DNA of 35,772 nt, taken from Candidatus Gastranaerophilales bacterium. GTDB lineage: Bacteria > Cyanobacteriota > Vampirovibrionia > Gastranaerophilales > Gastranaerophilaceae. Every line of letters begins with the position of its first letter. Position 1 is the stretch's first letter. The notes under the pieces are model-generated. The model was not told where the DNA came from and searched no databases. It worked only from the letters and a program-made list of their open reading frames with translations. Position numbers and translations under genes: made by a program. The stretch spans positions 1 to 35,772 of the forward strand of contig CALVCJ010000015.1 of the NCBI GenBank assembly GCA_944326015.1, given 5' to 3'. Below, in pieces: positions 24,427-32,811 of this stretch.

Positions 24427-24580
24427 CTACGATATTTTTTTGTTAAAGAAATGTAAAATACATACTTCAATTATTAAAGTCCTGTTGAAACTTATCCGTA
24501 TATACATATGTGAAAAATATTGACTTTTCCCCGAAAGTCATTAAAAGGAGTAGAAAGTAGCAACTTGAAAGGATGCGGAT

Positions 24581-25078
24581 ATGTCTTCAATCGATTCAAT
24601 CAATTTAGCTCAACCTGCCGCTATATCAACATTTAGTCATCAAGGATTAAGTACATTAACAAAACAGAAACTGGAAGCTCTGGGGATTGATCCTTCAACG
24701 GTCACTTCAGAAGCACAAGCACAGGCATTAATAGCAAGAGCAGAAGAAGCTCAAAAACAACTGCAAAATTTATCACAAAAAAAAGGAGGTAATTCATCTG
24801 AACAAGAACTTTTATCAGAGGCAAAAAGTCTTGCATCTGAAGTTGGTGTAACTGTCTCATCAGATGACAGTCTCAACGATGTTATCCACAATATTTCTAA
24901 TGAAATTCAGATCATGATGGATTGTAAAGACAAGTCAAAAATATCAGAAGGACACGAATACATGGCACGGCTTGCAAATATCTCTGATAGAGCCACATCC
25001 GTTCAAAACACACAACAGAATATTTTTAATTCACTGGATATGACTGCAATCAGCAACAAATACGCTCTTGGATTATAA
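24581..25078 (+). CDS. Small helical protein of unknown function
   Basis: A 165-residue, Ser/Ala/Gln-rich, mostly helical protein without signal peptide. It contains LTKQKLEALGIDPSTVTSEA followed by QAQALIARAEEAQ, which looks like a helical-pair module, and a second similar module around EVGVTVSSDDSLNDVIHNIS. The start at 24581 follows gaaaggatgcgg. Upstream lies a short hairpin gactttTCCCCGaaagtc. The gene ends in a clear terminator, so it is monocistronic. Confidence 0.65.
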   Translation: MSSIDSINLAQPAAISTFSHQGLSTLTKQKLEALGIDPSTVTSEAQAQALIARAEEAQKQLQNLSQKKGGNSSEQELLSEAKSLASEVGVTVSSDDSLNDVIHNISNEIQIMMDCKDKSKISEGHEYMARLANISDRATSVQNTQQNIFNSLDMTAISNKYALGL

Positions 25079-25098
25079 AGCGTTAAGATATAAAAATA

Positions 25099-25138
25099 AG
25101 AGGTTTCCGTTATTAAATGGAAGCCTCTTTATGTTTTT
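25099..25138 (+). terminator. Rho-independent terminator
   Basis: Stem agaggtttcc / ggaagcctct (one G-U pair), loop gttattaaat, followed by ttatgttttt. It ends the 24581-25078 transcript. Confidence 0.75.
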
Positions 25139-25227
25139 ACACCGAAAAATATCCTTACGGGCAATGAACTTTATCCGTCAGTAAATCACAATTAGAAACG
25201 TCAAATAATCAGAAAGTAAGGATAATT

Positions 25228-27333
25228 ATGATAAAAAAAACATTGATCGTTTTTGTTGTGCTATTATGCGCAATAAATGTATCACGGGCGCAGGAATTGG
25301 TAAAACAGCAAAGCAAATATCCGGATTATGCCTACATTTATCTCGGAGAAGATAAGTATGAAAAAATTAACAGAAAAATTTTTGCGTTTAATCTCGGCTT
25401 AAACAAATATGCAATAAAACCCGTACATGTTCTCTGGTGTTCAATAATGCCTGAATATGGTATGGAACGTATACAGAGTGCTTATAAAAATATAGAATTC
25501 CCTAAAAGATTAATCAGCAGCCTTATTCAAAAAGATTTCAAAACCTCAGGAAGAGAAACAGTACGCTTCCTAACCAATTCAACTCTGGGTATAGGCGGTA
25601 TGTTTGATCCTGCAAAAAAATTTCTTAACATTGAGCCTTCAAATGAAGATATGGAACAGGCTTTGACAAAATGCAAATGTAATTCCGGCTCATATATAGT
25701 GCTTCCTGTAATAAACGGAACTACAGCACGCGCAATTGCCGGTAAAATTCTTGATACTTCTCTGAATCCAACAACTTACGTCGGAACCCCAATTCTCGCG
25801 ATGGTAAAAGCCGGACTGACAGTAAACAGGACATCCTATATGCAGCCGCTTGTTAAAATGATAGAATCTACATACGCCGATCCTTATGAAATAACAAAAA
25901 AAATGTACGGTATTGACAACTATATTAAATGTCACAACCTCGACCGAAAAGAAATTCTTGAAAAAGGTTTCAAAGAAATTGAAGAAGAACAAAACTACAC
26001 AAATCCGGAACTTGTAGAAAATTCTCTTGATATGAGAGGAAAAACAGATATTACACATAATGAACAGGAAAAAATTAAGGTATCTGATATAATAAATGCC
26101 GGATCAAATGCGGATAATCTTATACTTAAAAGTTATAACCTTGATAATTCCAAACTTATGGCTGATATTATTCTGTTTGATTACAATCCGCAAAACCCGG
26201 TTGTCGATTCTATGAAGACGGCTCTGTTTGATTATCCGGAAGTTGATGCATCTTTTTGGAACGAAATGTCAATATGGAATCGGTGTTTCAGTAAAAAAAT
26301 TAAAACATCCTCTGTAAATATTACTCCAGATAAAGAAAATTATAAGTTTAAATATATTATGCAAAAAGACAAAAATTCTCCTGTTGCAATCATTTATCCA
26401 TCTATAGGCGAAGGCATAACATCACATCACTCCATTGTGCTTGCAAAAATATTTTATGATGAAGGCTACTCTGTTATAATTCAAGGAAGTCACTTCCAAT
26501 GGGAATTTGTCAAAAGCATGCCCGATTCATATAAACCAGGTATACCTTCACAGGATGCTGAATATTTAAGAACTGTTACAACTAAGATTATTGAAAATTT
26601 GGAAAGCAAATATAAATGCAAATTCAGAGGAAAAACTGTAATAGGAACTTCTTTCGGTGCATTAACAACCCTTTTTCTTGCAGATAATGAATTCAAAAAT
26701 AATACATTGAATATAAACAAATATATTTCAATCTGTCCGCCCGTTGAGCTTGTCTATGCAATGCAGCAGGTCGACAAAAACAGCGAAGAATGGAATAAAA
26801 ATCCCGATAACATTAAACAAAAAGCAGCTGAAACTGCCTCAAAAATAGTTCAGCTCTCAGATATGAAAGACAATACAAAAAATTTCAATTTAAAAAAACT
26901 GCCCTTTACTGAAGATGAAGCTAAACTTATCACGGGTTTTATAATGCATCAAAAACTTTCCGATTTAATATTCACTCTCGAAAAAACTCCAAAAAATAAA
27001 AAAACAGATATTTATAATACTATTAGCAATATGAACTACAGAGATTATACAGAAAAGTATCTTCTTGGCGGGAAATACAAAACCGTTGAAGATTTGGTAA
27101 ATGATTCAGGTATTTTATCACTATCAGATTTCCTTGCAAAAAGTTCAAATTACAAAATCTATCACTCGCTTGATGATTATCTGGTAAATCAAAAACAGTT
27201 GAAACAACTAAAAATACTTACCGGGGGAAAAACAGTTCTGTTAAGCAACGGAGCACACCTTGGTTTTTTACATAAACCTGAATTCTTAAATGATCTGAAA
27301 CAAGAAATTTCTCTAAATAAACAGGTTGACTAA
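25228..27333 (+). CDS. MlaA/VacJ-like domain fused to an alpha/beta hydrolase
   Basis: A 701-residue exported protein. The signal peptide (1-21, ...VSRA|QE) lacks a lipobox, unlike classical MlaA. Residues about 40-225 have the MlaA/VacJ pattern: EKINRKIFAFNLGLNKYAIK, FPKRLISSLIQKD, RETVRFLTNSTLGIGGMFDP, and NSGSYIVLPVINGTTARAI. After a linker, residues about 383-700 look like an alpha/beta hydrolase: nucleophile elbow GTSFG with Ser475, a candidate acid at Asp649/650 (YHSLDDYLV), and a candidate His677 (NGAHLGF). MlaA removes phospholipid from the outer leaflet of the outer membrane; the hydrolase could cleave it. The combination is inferred, and so is the periplasmic/outer-membrane site. 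The start at 25228 follows aagga. Confidence 0.82.
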   Translation: MIKKTLIVFVVLLCAINVSRAQELVKQQSKYPDYAYIYLGEDKYEKINRKIFAFNLGLNKYAIKPVHVLWCSIMPEYGMERIQSAYKNIEFPKRLISSLIQKDFKTSGRETVRFLTNSTLGIGGMFDPAKKFLNIEPSNEDMEQALTKCKCNSGSYIVLPVINGTTARAIAGKILDTSLNPTTYVGTPILAMVKAGLTVNRTSYMQPLVKMIESTYADPYEITKKMYGIDNYIKCHNLDRKEILEKGFKEIEEEQNYTNPELVENSLDMRGKTDITHNEQEKIKVSDIINAGSNADNLILKSYNLDNSKLMADIILFDYNPQNPVVDSMKTALFDYPEVDASFWNEMSIWNRCFSKKIKTSSVNITPDKENYKFKYIMQKDKNSPVAIIYPSIGEGITSHHSIVLAKIFYDEGYSVIIQGSHFQWEFVKSMPDSYKPGIPSQDAEYLRTVTTKIIENLESKYKCKFRGKTVIGTSFGALTTLFLADNEFKNNTLNINKYISICPPVELVYAMQQVDKNSEEWNKNPDNIKQKAAETASKIVQLSDMKDNTKNFNLKKLPFTEDEAKLITGFIMHQKLSDLIFTLEKTPKNKKTDIYNTISNMNYRDYTEKYLLGGKYKTVEDLVNDSGILSLSDFLAKSSNYKIYHSLDDYLVNQKQLKQLKILTGGKTVLLSNGAHLGFLHKPEFLNDLKQEISLNKQVD

Positions 27334-27986
27334 ATATGCTTTCCAGCCCAGTCAATTATTTTTTCATAATAAAATTCTATATTTTTTGATATATTTAATG
27401 AATCCCAATTCATATTAACAAGCAAAATTTCTTTATCTTCTCCTTCAATCCGTGCAAGAAGCTCCTTTTTTGAACCTATATACTCTGAATTTTGGATATA
27501 AAAAACAGCTTGCAAAATAAAAAAGGCTGATTTATACCCGTCATAAAGAACTTTATAATCTGCATTTTCAAATAGAAAACCATGACACATCCGATGATAA
27601 AGATTTGCAGTATTAACTTTTACGGATTCTAGAATATCGTTACGCTTCAAAACAGGTATAAAATTTAATAAATCACCATGCAGTGAAACAGTATCGTTAG
27701 CAAGTTGAAATAAATCAAATTTCGGCCAATTATAAATTTCTTTTTCACCCGATACAAAACCGCATATCTTTTCACTAAAAGGCATTGAACGAACTATTCT
27801 TTTATATGCATTTAAATCATCAAAGGAAAGTTTATCAAGTATTATTACAATATCGACATCACTTGTATCTTTTGCCTCACCGCGCTTGTAACTGCCCTGA
27901 AGCCCAACAAACTTTATGCGCGAATTAAATTCATCAAATAATTTTCTTGTAAAATCTTGTAGCCAAGTTTCAATATTGAAGTCCAT
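27330..27986 (-). CDS. Nucleotidyltransferase-domain protein
   Basis: A 218-residue protein. The N-terminal Pol-beta-type nucleotidyltransferase signature is GLQGSYKRGEAKDTSDVDIV (GS followed by DxD, metal-binding acids). The C-terminal half is helical (YHRMCHGFLFENADYKVLYD) and may be a HEPN-like or substrate-binding helical domain. Relatives include antibiotic adenylyltransferases and toxin-antitoxin MNT proteins; the substrate is unknown. There is no Shine-Dalgarno. TATAAT lies exactly 6 bases before the ATG, with TTGATA 17 bases further, so it is probably leaderless. Its stop overlaps the stop of the convergent MlaA-hydrolase gene by 4 bases. Confidence 0.8.
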   Translation of the reverse strand: MDFNIETWLQDFTRKLFDEFNSRIKFVGLQGSYKRGEAKDTSDVDIVIILDKLSFDDLNAYKRIVRSMPFSEKICGFVSGEKEIYNWPKFDLFQLANDTVSLHGDLLNFIPVLKRNDILESVKVNTANLYHRMCHGFLFENADYKVLYDGYKSAFFILQAVFYIQNSEYIGSKKELLARIEGEDKEILLVNMNWDSLNISKNIEFYYEKIIDWAGKHI

Positions 27987-27992
27987 AAAAAA

Positions 27993-28021
27993 ATTATAAC
28001 CGTTTTGAAATTAAATATCAA
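27993..28021 (-). promoter_or_regulatory. Promoter of the nucleotidyltransferase gene, leaderless arrangement
   Basis: TTGATA (28021-28016), 17-base spacer, TATAAT (27998-27993), then six T (on the minus strand) and the ATG at 27986. Confidence 0.65.
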
Positions 28022-28072
28022 GATAATTAATAATTTTGACAAAAATTTTTATTTTCGAGTTTTCAATAGAAT

Positions 28073-29011
28073 ATGAAAATTTCCCCATATTTTTACACAA
28101 ATTTTTATCCTAAATACAATAATATTTCACAAAATACATGTCCTTATTATCCGGTACAAAAGACTGATAGTATTAGTTTTCGTTCTGATTATAGAACCTG
28201 CTACAAACGCAGAGGAGGTGACTGTCTGCAGTATTATGAAAAAAACAAACTGGATGAATATATTTATAACAATGTTCCTTCAATAAGAGATAACACTTTT
28301 AATGTTGCGACTTACAATAAACTGTCAGAAGAAGAAAAAGATTTTTTAAGAGACTGCATAAACATAAAATACAAACCATCTATAGACGATGTAGCAGATA
28401 GTACAATCGAAAAAGATATGGAATTTTTTATAGGACTTTCTGAAAATCTCAAAAATATCCTCGATAAAAAGTATCCGCAAGGTTGGAAATTTATATCAAT
28501 AGGAGGGTCTACAGCTTTGTTTGCACAAATTCTGGAATATCTGGGCGCTGAAACATTAATAGTCCCATTTTCACAAAGAATTGAAAAAACAGGGAAAATG
28601 AATTCAAAAGATTTTGATAAATATTTTGATAATACAGGTTTAACAAATAAGTTTATAAACAATCAAAAAAAGAAAATTTATTCAGATTTCGTATCAAGCG
28701 GATGCACAATATACTACTTTATGGAATTGATATCTGAAACAAACCGTCTGACATTAAACAGCGATTTCACCAATTTTACAGATCTTTTTGGGAACAATAT
28801 TCTTAAATATAATAAAAATTTGTTAAACTACTATTTTTTTAACTGGAATAATATGGATTCTTACACTGCCTGTCCGGAAATGATATATCCTGAACAATAC
28901 AAAAATGCAAAAAATATAAAAAATGAATTCGATTGGAATATTACAACAAAATTAATGAATTTTGCAATTATAGATCATTTGTCAAAACAAGGGAAATTAA
29001 AACAAGTATAG
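28073..29011 (+). CDS. ISFRS-motif protein of unknown function
   Basis: A 312-residue protein. The N-terminus is Tyr/Asn/Pro-rich (MKISPYFYTNFYPKYNN), then ISFRS (34-38), the shared short motif, and a small Cys-containing patch (RTCYKRRGGDC). The remainder appears globular; GWKFISIGGSTALFAQILEY then LGAETLIVPFSQ resembles a Rossmann-type strand-loop-helix, possibly phosphoribosyltransferase-like, but no family can be assigned. No hydrophobic signal. The start at 28073 has no Shine-Dalgarno; TTGACA occurs at 28036-28041 without a well-placed -10. Confidence 0.68.
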   Translation: MKISPYFYTNFYPKYNNISQNTCPYYPVQKTDSISFRSDYRTCYKRRGGDCLQYYEKNKLDEYIYNNVPSIRDNTFNVATYNKLSEEEKDFLRDCINIKYKPSIDDVADSTIEKDMEFFIGLSENLKNILDKKYPQGWKFISIGGSTALFAQILEYLGAETLIVPFSQRIEKTGKMNSKDFDKYFDNTGLTNKFINNQKKKIYSDFVSSGCTIYYFMELISETNRLTLNSDFTNFTDLFGNNILKYNKNLLNYYFFNWNNMDSYTACPEMIYPEQYKNAKNIKNEFDWNITTKLMNFAIIDHLSKQGKLKQV

Positions 29012-29103
29012 AGGAGGAACTTATATAGGAGTAATTTACAAATTCTTATTTTGGTGTAAAACTAATAAAAAACATTTGTAAAAAATTTTCAGGAGGTGTT
29101 TTT

Positions 29104-30075
29104 ATGTATATCAACAACAACTGTGCAAACTGCATAAACTTTAAAAAAGCAGTAATTATAGGATGTGGTTTTGTCGGCTCGGCAATTACGTTCAGTCTTA
29201 TGGAAAGCGGACTTTTTACTGAAATTGTTATGATAGATTCCGATAAGGAAAGAGCTGAAGGAGAAGCATTAGATATAAGTCATGGTGTTCCATTTGCAAG
29301 ACCGATGAAAATTTATGCAGGCAACTATGAAGATATTTCAAACGCATCAGTAATAATTATAACAGCCGGTGCAAATCAAAAGCCGAATGAAACAAGGTTG
29401 GATCTCGTAAAAAGAAATATAGAAATATTTAAAAATATAATTCCAAATATAAACTTTAATGAATTTAAAGGGGTTTTGTTAATTGTATCCAATCCTGTTG
29501 ACATATTAACCTATGCGGCAATAAAACTCAGTGCACTCCCACAAAACCGTGTAATAGGTTCCGGAACAGTGCTTGATACTGCAAGATTAAAATATGCAAT
29601 AGGAAGACACTTAAATGTTGACAGCAGAAGTGTTCATGCTTTTATTATAGGCGAGCACGGCGACAGTGAAATTGCCGCCTGGAGCAGCGCAAATATATCA
29701 GGAGTTCCTTTAAATAAATTCTGTGAAATGAGAGGACATTACGATCATAATGCAGCTACGGAAAAAATTGCACAGGATGTAAAAAATAGTGCTTATGAAA
29801 TTATTGCAAGAAAAAAAGCTACATATTACGGAATTGCAATGTCTGTAAAACGGATTTGTGAAGCTATAGTAAGAGATGAAAAATCAATTCTGCCAATATC
29901 TTCAATGATGCATGGTGAATACGGTATAGATGACGTTGTATTAAGCATGCCTGCTATAGTCGGTAAAAATGGGGTTGAAACACAAGTTCCCATTACACTC
30001 AGCAACAACGAAATACTTGAACTACAAAAATCAGCCGGAATTCTGAAATCAATAATTAACGATAATATATTTTAA
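29104..30075 (+). CDS. ldh: L-lactate dehydrogenase
   Basis: A 323-residue NAD-dependent dehydrogenase reducing pyruvate to L-lactate in fermentation. It has the nucleotide-binding loop GCGFVG (20-25), substrate loop GANQKPNETRLDLV with Gln92 (Gln specifies lactate; malate dehydrogenases have Arg here) and Arg98, DTARLKYA with Asp158 and Arg161, and catalytic His185 in GEHGDSE. The N-terminus carries about 14 extra residues (MYINNNCANCINFK) before the first strand. A strong Shine-Dalgarno aggaggt precedes the ATG. It is the only central-metabolism gene here and points to an anaerobic lifestyle. Confidence 0.95.
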   Translation: MYINNNCANCINFKKAVIIGCGFVGSAITFSLMESGLFTEIVMIDSDKERAEGEALDISHGVPFARPMKIYAGNYEDISNASVIIITAGANQKPNETRLDLVKRNIEIFKNIIPNINFNEFKGVLLIVSNPVDILTYAAIKLSALPQNRVIGSGTVLDTARLKYAIGRHLNVDSRSVHAFIIGEHGDSEIAAWSSANISGVPLNKFCEMRGHYDHNAATEKIAQDVKNSAYEIIARKKATYYGIAMSVKRICEAIVRDEKSILPISSMMHGEYGIDDVVLSMPAIVGKNGVETQVPITLSNNEILELQKSAGILKSIINDNIF

Positions 30076-30091
30076 AGTTAATAAACTTTTT
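30074..30091. terminator. Weak terminator-like hairpin after ldh
   Basis: aaagtt-aata-aacttt followed by a short T-run, overlapping the ldh stop codon and lying just before the convergent autotransporter gene end. Short and AT-only, so uncertain. Confidence 0.3.
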
Positions 30092-30107
30092 GGTATTAAT
30101 ACAAGGA

Positions 30108-32705
30108 CTATATACTTACTCTGATACCGAATTGAAAAGCAATACCGTTTCTTCCACCATTGCGAATCATTGCTTCAAGAAATCCGGTAACTCGTTCTCC
30201 CCAACGCTTTTGGATACCTGCACCGTATTGTACATAGGGCTTAACGGAAAGTTGAGGCAGATAAACATCATTTGCCATAAATTTTGTATCGTCAATAATA
30301 TTCCAAACCATTGACACGGATATATACGGCTGAATGTAATTTTTAAAATTACCTATAAATTTTATTTGCGGCTCTATGTGAATTGCATGAAGCGGGTCTG
30401 AATTAATCCGCAGATTAGATGATGTCGTATAATCAAAAGTGTTTACAAAGGTATATGACATAAGAAGACTTGGTTGAATTATTAAATGCCTTTCAAATGT
30501 TTCAAAATTATATCCGGTTTTTTCCGCCACACCTGTATTAAACATTGTAAAATTATCTCCCCCAAAAATTGTTGAAGCTTCTGCAGATGACGCCCCGGCA
30601 TTAACAGTCCAGGCACTGAAAAAATTACCTTTATACAAAACGCCGTCAAGTCCCGCAAGCCCTCCATTATTATAAATACTATTGCCGTTAAATGACTGAT
30701 GTGACCCGTTATAAGAAGCATAGCATCCATATAAACCATACCAACCTCTCTCTAATTTTGTCAAACTGCTTTCAAGCCCGATAAGACCGCCATAACCAAC
30801 ATTTGAAACATCAGGAGCATTTTTCAAATCTACATTTTCAAATGTCGTATAAGGCTTAAACCACATTCCTCTGCGTTGTTCCGGCATATTAAAAGGAGAA
30901 AAAGTAAATTGATTACCTAAATATGCTGTCTTATTTTGATATAAATATCCCTTTAATTTATCTGGCGGAGTTATCATTACCATATCAAGATTTGAAAAAA
31001 CATTTTTATATGTTTCAATTTCCGTCAAATATCCGGCTAACTGGGCAGCAACTGCAGGAACATATACAGACGAATTAAATCCAGAACGACGAAATTCAAA
31101 ATTGCCGTTTGATGAGTTATAATCGGAATTATAATTGTATAAAGGAGTTTGAATAGTTGATGGTGTATAACTTACATAATCTCTCAAAACAGTATTCGCA
31201 AAAGGTATTGATATAAAATTTCCTTTTAAGACACCCTCCATAGCAAGATTTGCAACATACAAAGTTCCGTTACCACTGACAGAATTTGCACTGATTGTAT
31301 CCATAATATTATTATTAAAATCTAAATCAGCATCAATATTGCTTCTTCCAGATAAATTCAAAGTCCCAAAATTAATGTTATTAATATCTCCGTTTTGCAT
31401 ATTGAAATTTATATTATTAGAGAGCGTTGTATTCTGGGCATTAAAATATGTACTGTTTTTCAAAAGATTTATAGTACCCTGTTCAAAATTTAAATTCCCT
31501 GAATATTCATCGTTTGTTCCGCCGAGATTAAGTATACCGTTTCCATCTTTTACAATGCTGCCGCTTCCCGATATACCGCTTAATATATTTGTTACACCGT
31601 CACCTGTAAATTCAACTGTTCCTCCCGAATAATTGTGAATATCATTTGAGCCGTCAATATCTGTGTTATTTTCAAATGTAGAATTTTCTATAATCAAAAT
31701 TCCGGAATTTGCAGCAGCACCGCCATCTGCAAAACCCGAAGATGATGTTACACTATTATTTTCAACAATTGAATTCTTAATAACAGCAGTTCCCGAAGAA
31801 TCATTAAACAAAGCCCCTCCATCACCGTAAAAATTAGCTTGGACGTAATTCCCGCTAATTACGGAATTATCTATATTTAATACATTATTATTATATAAAG
31901 CCCCTCCTCTAGCAACCGTATTAGTCCCGCCATCACTGTAATTGCCGGTTATATTACAATTACTTAAATTCATATTTCCTATGTTGTACAAAGCACCTCC
32001 GTATGATACCATACTTTCTTCACCGAAAACACGATTGCTGTCAAAAGTGCTGTTTGTAATATTAACCGTCCCATTATTGTAAATTGCTCCGCCATAAGGA
32101 ATAACACTCCCTTCAGCATAATTATTACGAAATATGGAATTATTTATTGTCATACTATCATCTGTTTGATTATGTCCATTTGCTATTGCACCGCCATAAG
32201 ATGCAGCACCATTTGCATAATTGGATTCAAACAAAGCTGTATTTATACTAACATTACCACCATTCAGATTATATAATGCTCCACCTACACCGAAATTTAA
32301 ATTGTTTGAGTCAACAAAATTATTAGTAAATACTGCTTCTTCAATTTTTATTTCACCTCCGCTATTATATATAGCACCAGCAAAACTAGAATTATTAAAT
32401 GTCTGACCTTTACAATTGCGAACACCTACACGTTTAAAAATAGTCTCCTGATTAAATACAAAACCACTGAAACTATTGTTGCCGTCTAGTGAATAATCGT
32501 TTCCCTCAAAAGTAATGTCAAGATTTGCAAAATGGGTTCCAACAGATGAATCAGAATCCAAATCATTTGTAAAATTCAAAACATCCCCATCAGACGGCGT
32601 GGAATTAATAAGTTCATCAAAATTCGCAATTTGAATGTCATTGGCGTAGGCCGAAGTTGAAAAAAAGATAAAAAACAAAATACTAAATAAACTATGTTTT
32701 TGCAT
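30108..32705 (-). CDS. Autotransporter with Pmp-like GGA(I/L)/FxxN passenger
   Basis: An 865-residue type V secretion protein. The signal peptide (1-21, ...STSAYA|ND) comes first. The passenger (about 40-560) is a beta-helix with at least eight Gly-Gly/Ala repeats (GGALYNLNGG, GGAIANG, GGAIYNNGTVNITNSTF, GGALYNIG, GGALYNNN, GGALFND, GGAAANS) interleaved with FxxN motifs (FTNN, FESN, FRNN, FDSN, FENN), as in chlamydial polymorphic membrane proteins. A C-terminal barrel domain of about 270 residues follows (RRGMWFKPYTTFENV ... GAGIQKRWGERVTGFLEAMI) and ends GIRVSI, not in the usual Phe. The start at 32705 lacks a clear Shine-Dalgarno. It would be displayed on the outer membrane; an adhesin role is inferred from the family. 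Confidence 0.9.
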   Translation of the reverse strand: MQKHSLFSILFFIFFSTSAYANDIQIANFDELINSTPSDGDVLNFTNDLDSDSSVGTHFANLDITFEGNDYSLDGNNSFSGFVFNQETIFKRVGVRNCKGQTFNNSSFAGAIYNSGGEIKIEEAVFTNNFVDSNNLNFGVGGALYNLNGGNVSINTALFESNYANGAASYGGAIANGHNQTDDSMTINNSIFRNNYAEGSVIPYGGAIYNNGTVNITNSTFDSNRVFGEESMVSYGGALYNIGNMNLSNCNITGNYSDGGTNTVARGGALYNNNVLNIDNSVISGNYVQANFYGDGGALFNDSSGTAVIKNSIVENNSVTSSSGFADGGAAANSGILIIENSTFENNTDIDGSNDIHNYSGGTVEFTGDGVTNILSGISGSGSIVKDGNGILNLGGTNDEYSGNLNFEQGTINLLKNSTYFNAQNTTLSNNINFNMQNGDINNINFGTLNLSGRSNIDADLDFNNNIMDTISANSVSGNGTLYVANLAMEGVLKGNFISIPFANTVLRDYVSYTPSTIQTPLYNYNSDYNSSNGNFEFRRSGFNSSVYVPAVAAQLAGYLTEIETYKNVFSNLDMVMITPPDKLKGYLYQNKTAYLGNQFTFSPFNMPEQRRGMWFKPYTTFENVDLKNAPDVSNVGYGGLIGLESSLTKLERGWYGLYGCYASYNGSHQSFNGNSIYNNGGLAGLDGVLYKGNFFSAWTVNAGASSAEASTIFGGDNFTMFNTGVAEKTGYNFETFERHLIIQPSLLMSYTFVNTFDYTTSSNLRINSDPLHAIHIEPQIKFIGNFKNYIQPYISVSMVWNIIDDTKFMANDVYLPQLSVKPYVQYGAGIQKRWGERVTGFLEAMIRNGGRNGIAFQFGIRVSI

Positions 32706-32767
32706 ATAGTTTATATTAAAATCTGAAACAAATATGTCGATTAGACAACAGAGCAGGTATAAAGATT

Positions 32768-32799
32768 AAAAAAGGATCAGATAAAATTCCGATCCTTTT
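32768..32799 (-). terminator. Terminator of the 32812-34704 gene
   Basis: Stem aaaaggatc / gatcctttt with loop agataaaattcc. On the minus strand it is followed by a T-run. It separates this gene from the autotransporter downstream. Confidence 0.8.
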
Positions 32800-32811
32800 G
32801 CTGTTTTATAA

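Noticed and set aside
27330-27986. Toxin-antitoxin MNT/HEPN module
   Set aside because: Only one gene is present, both halves are in one protein, and there is no small partner gene next to it.
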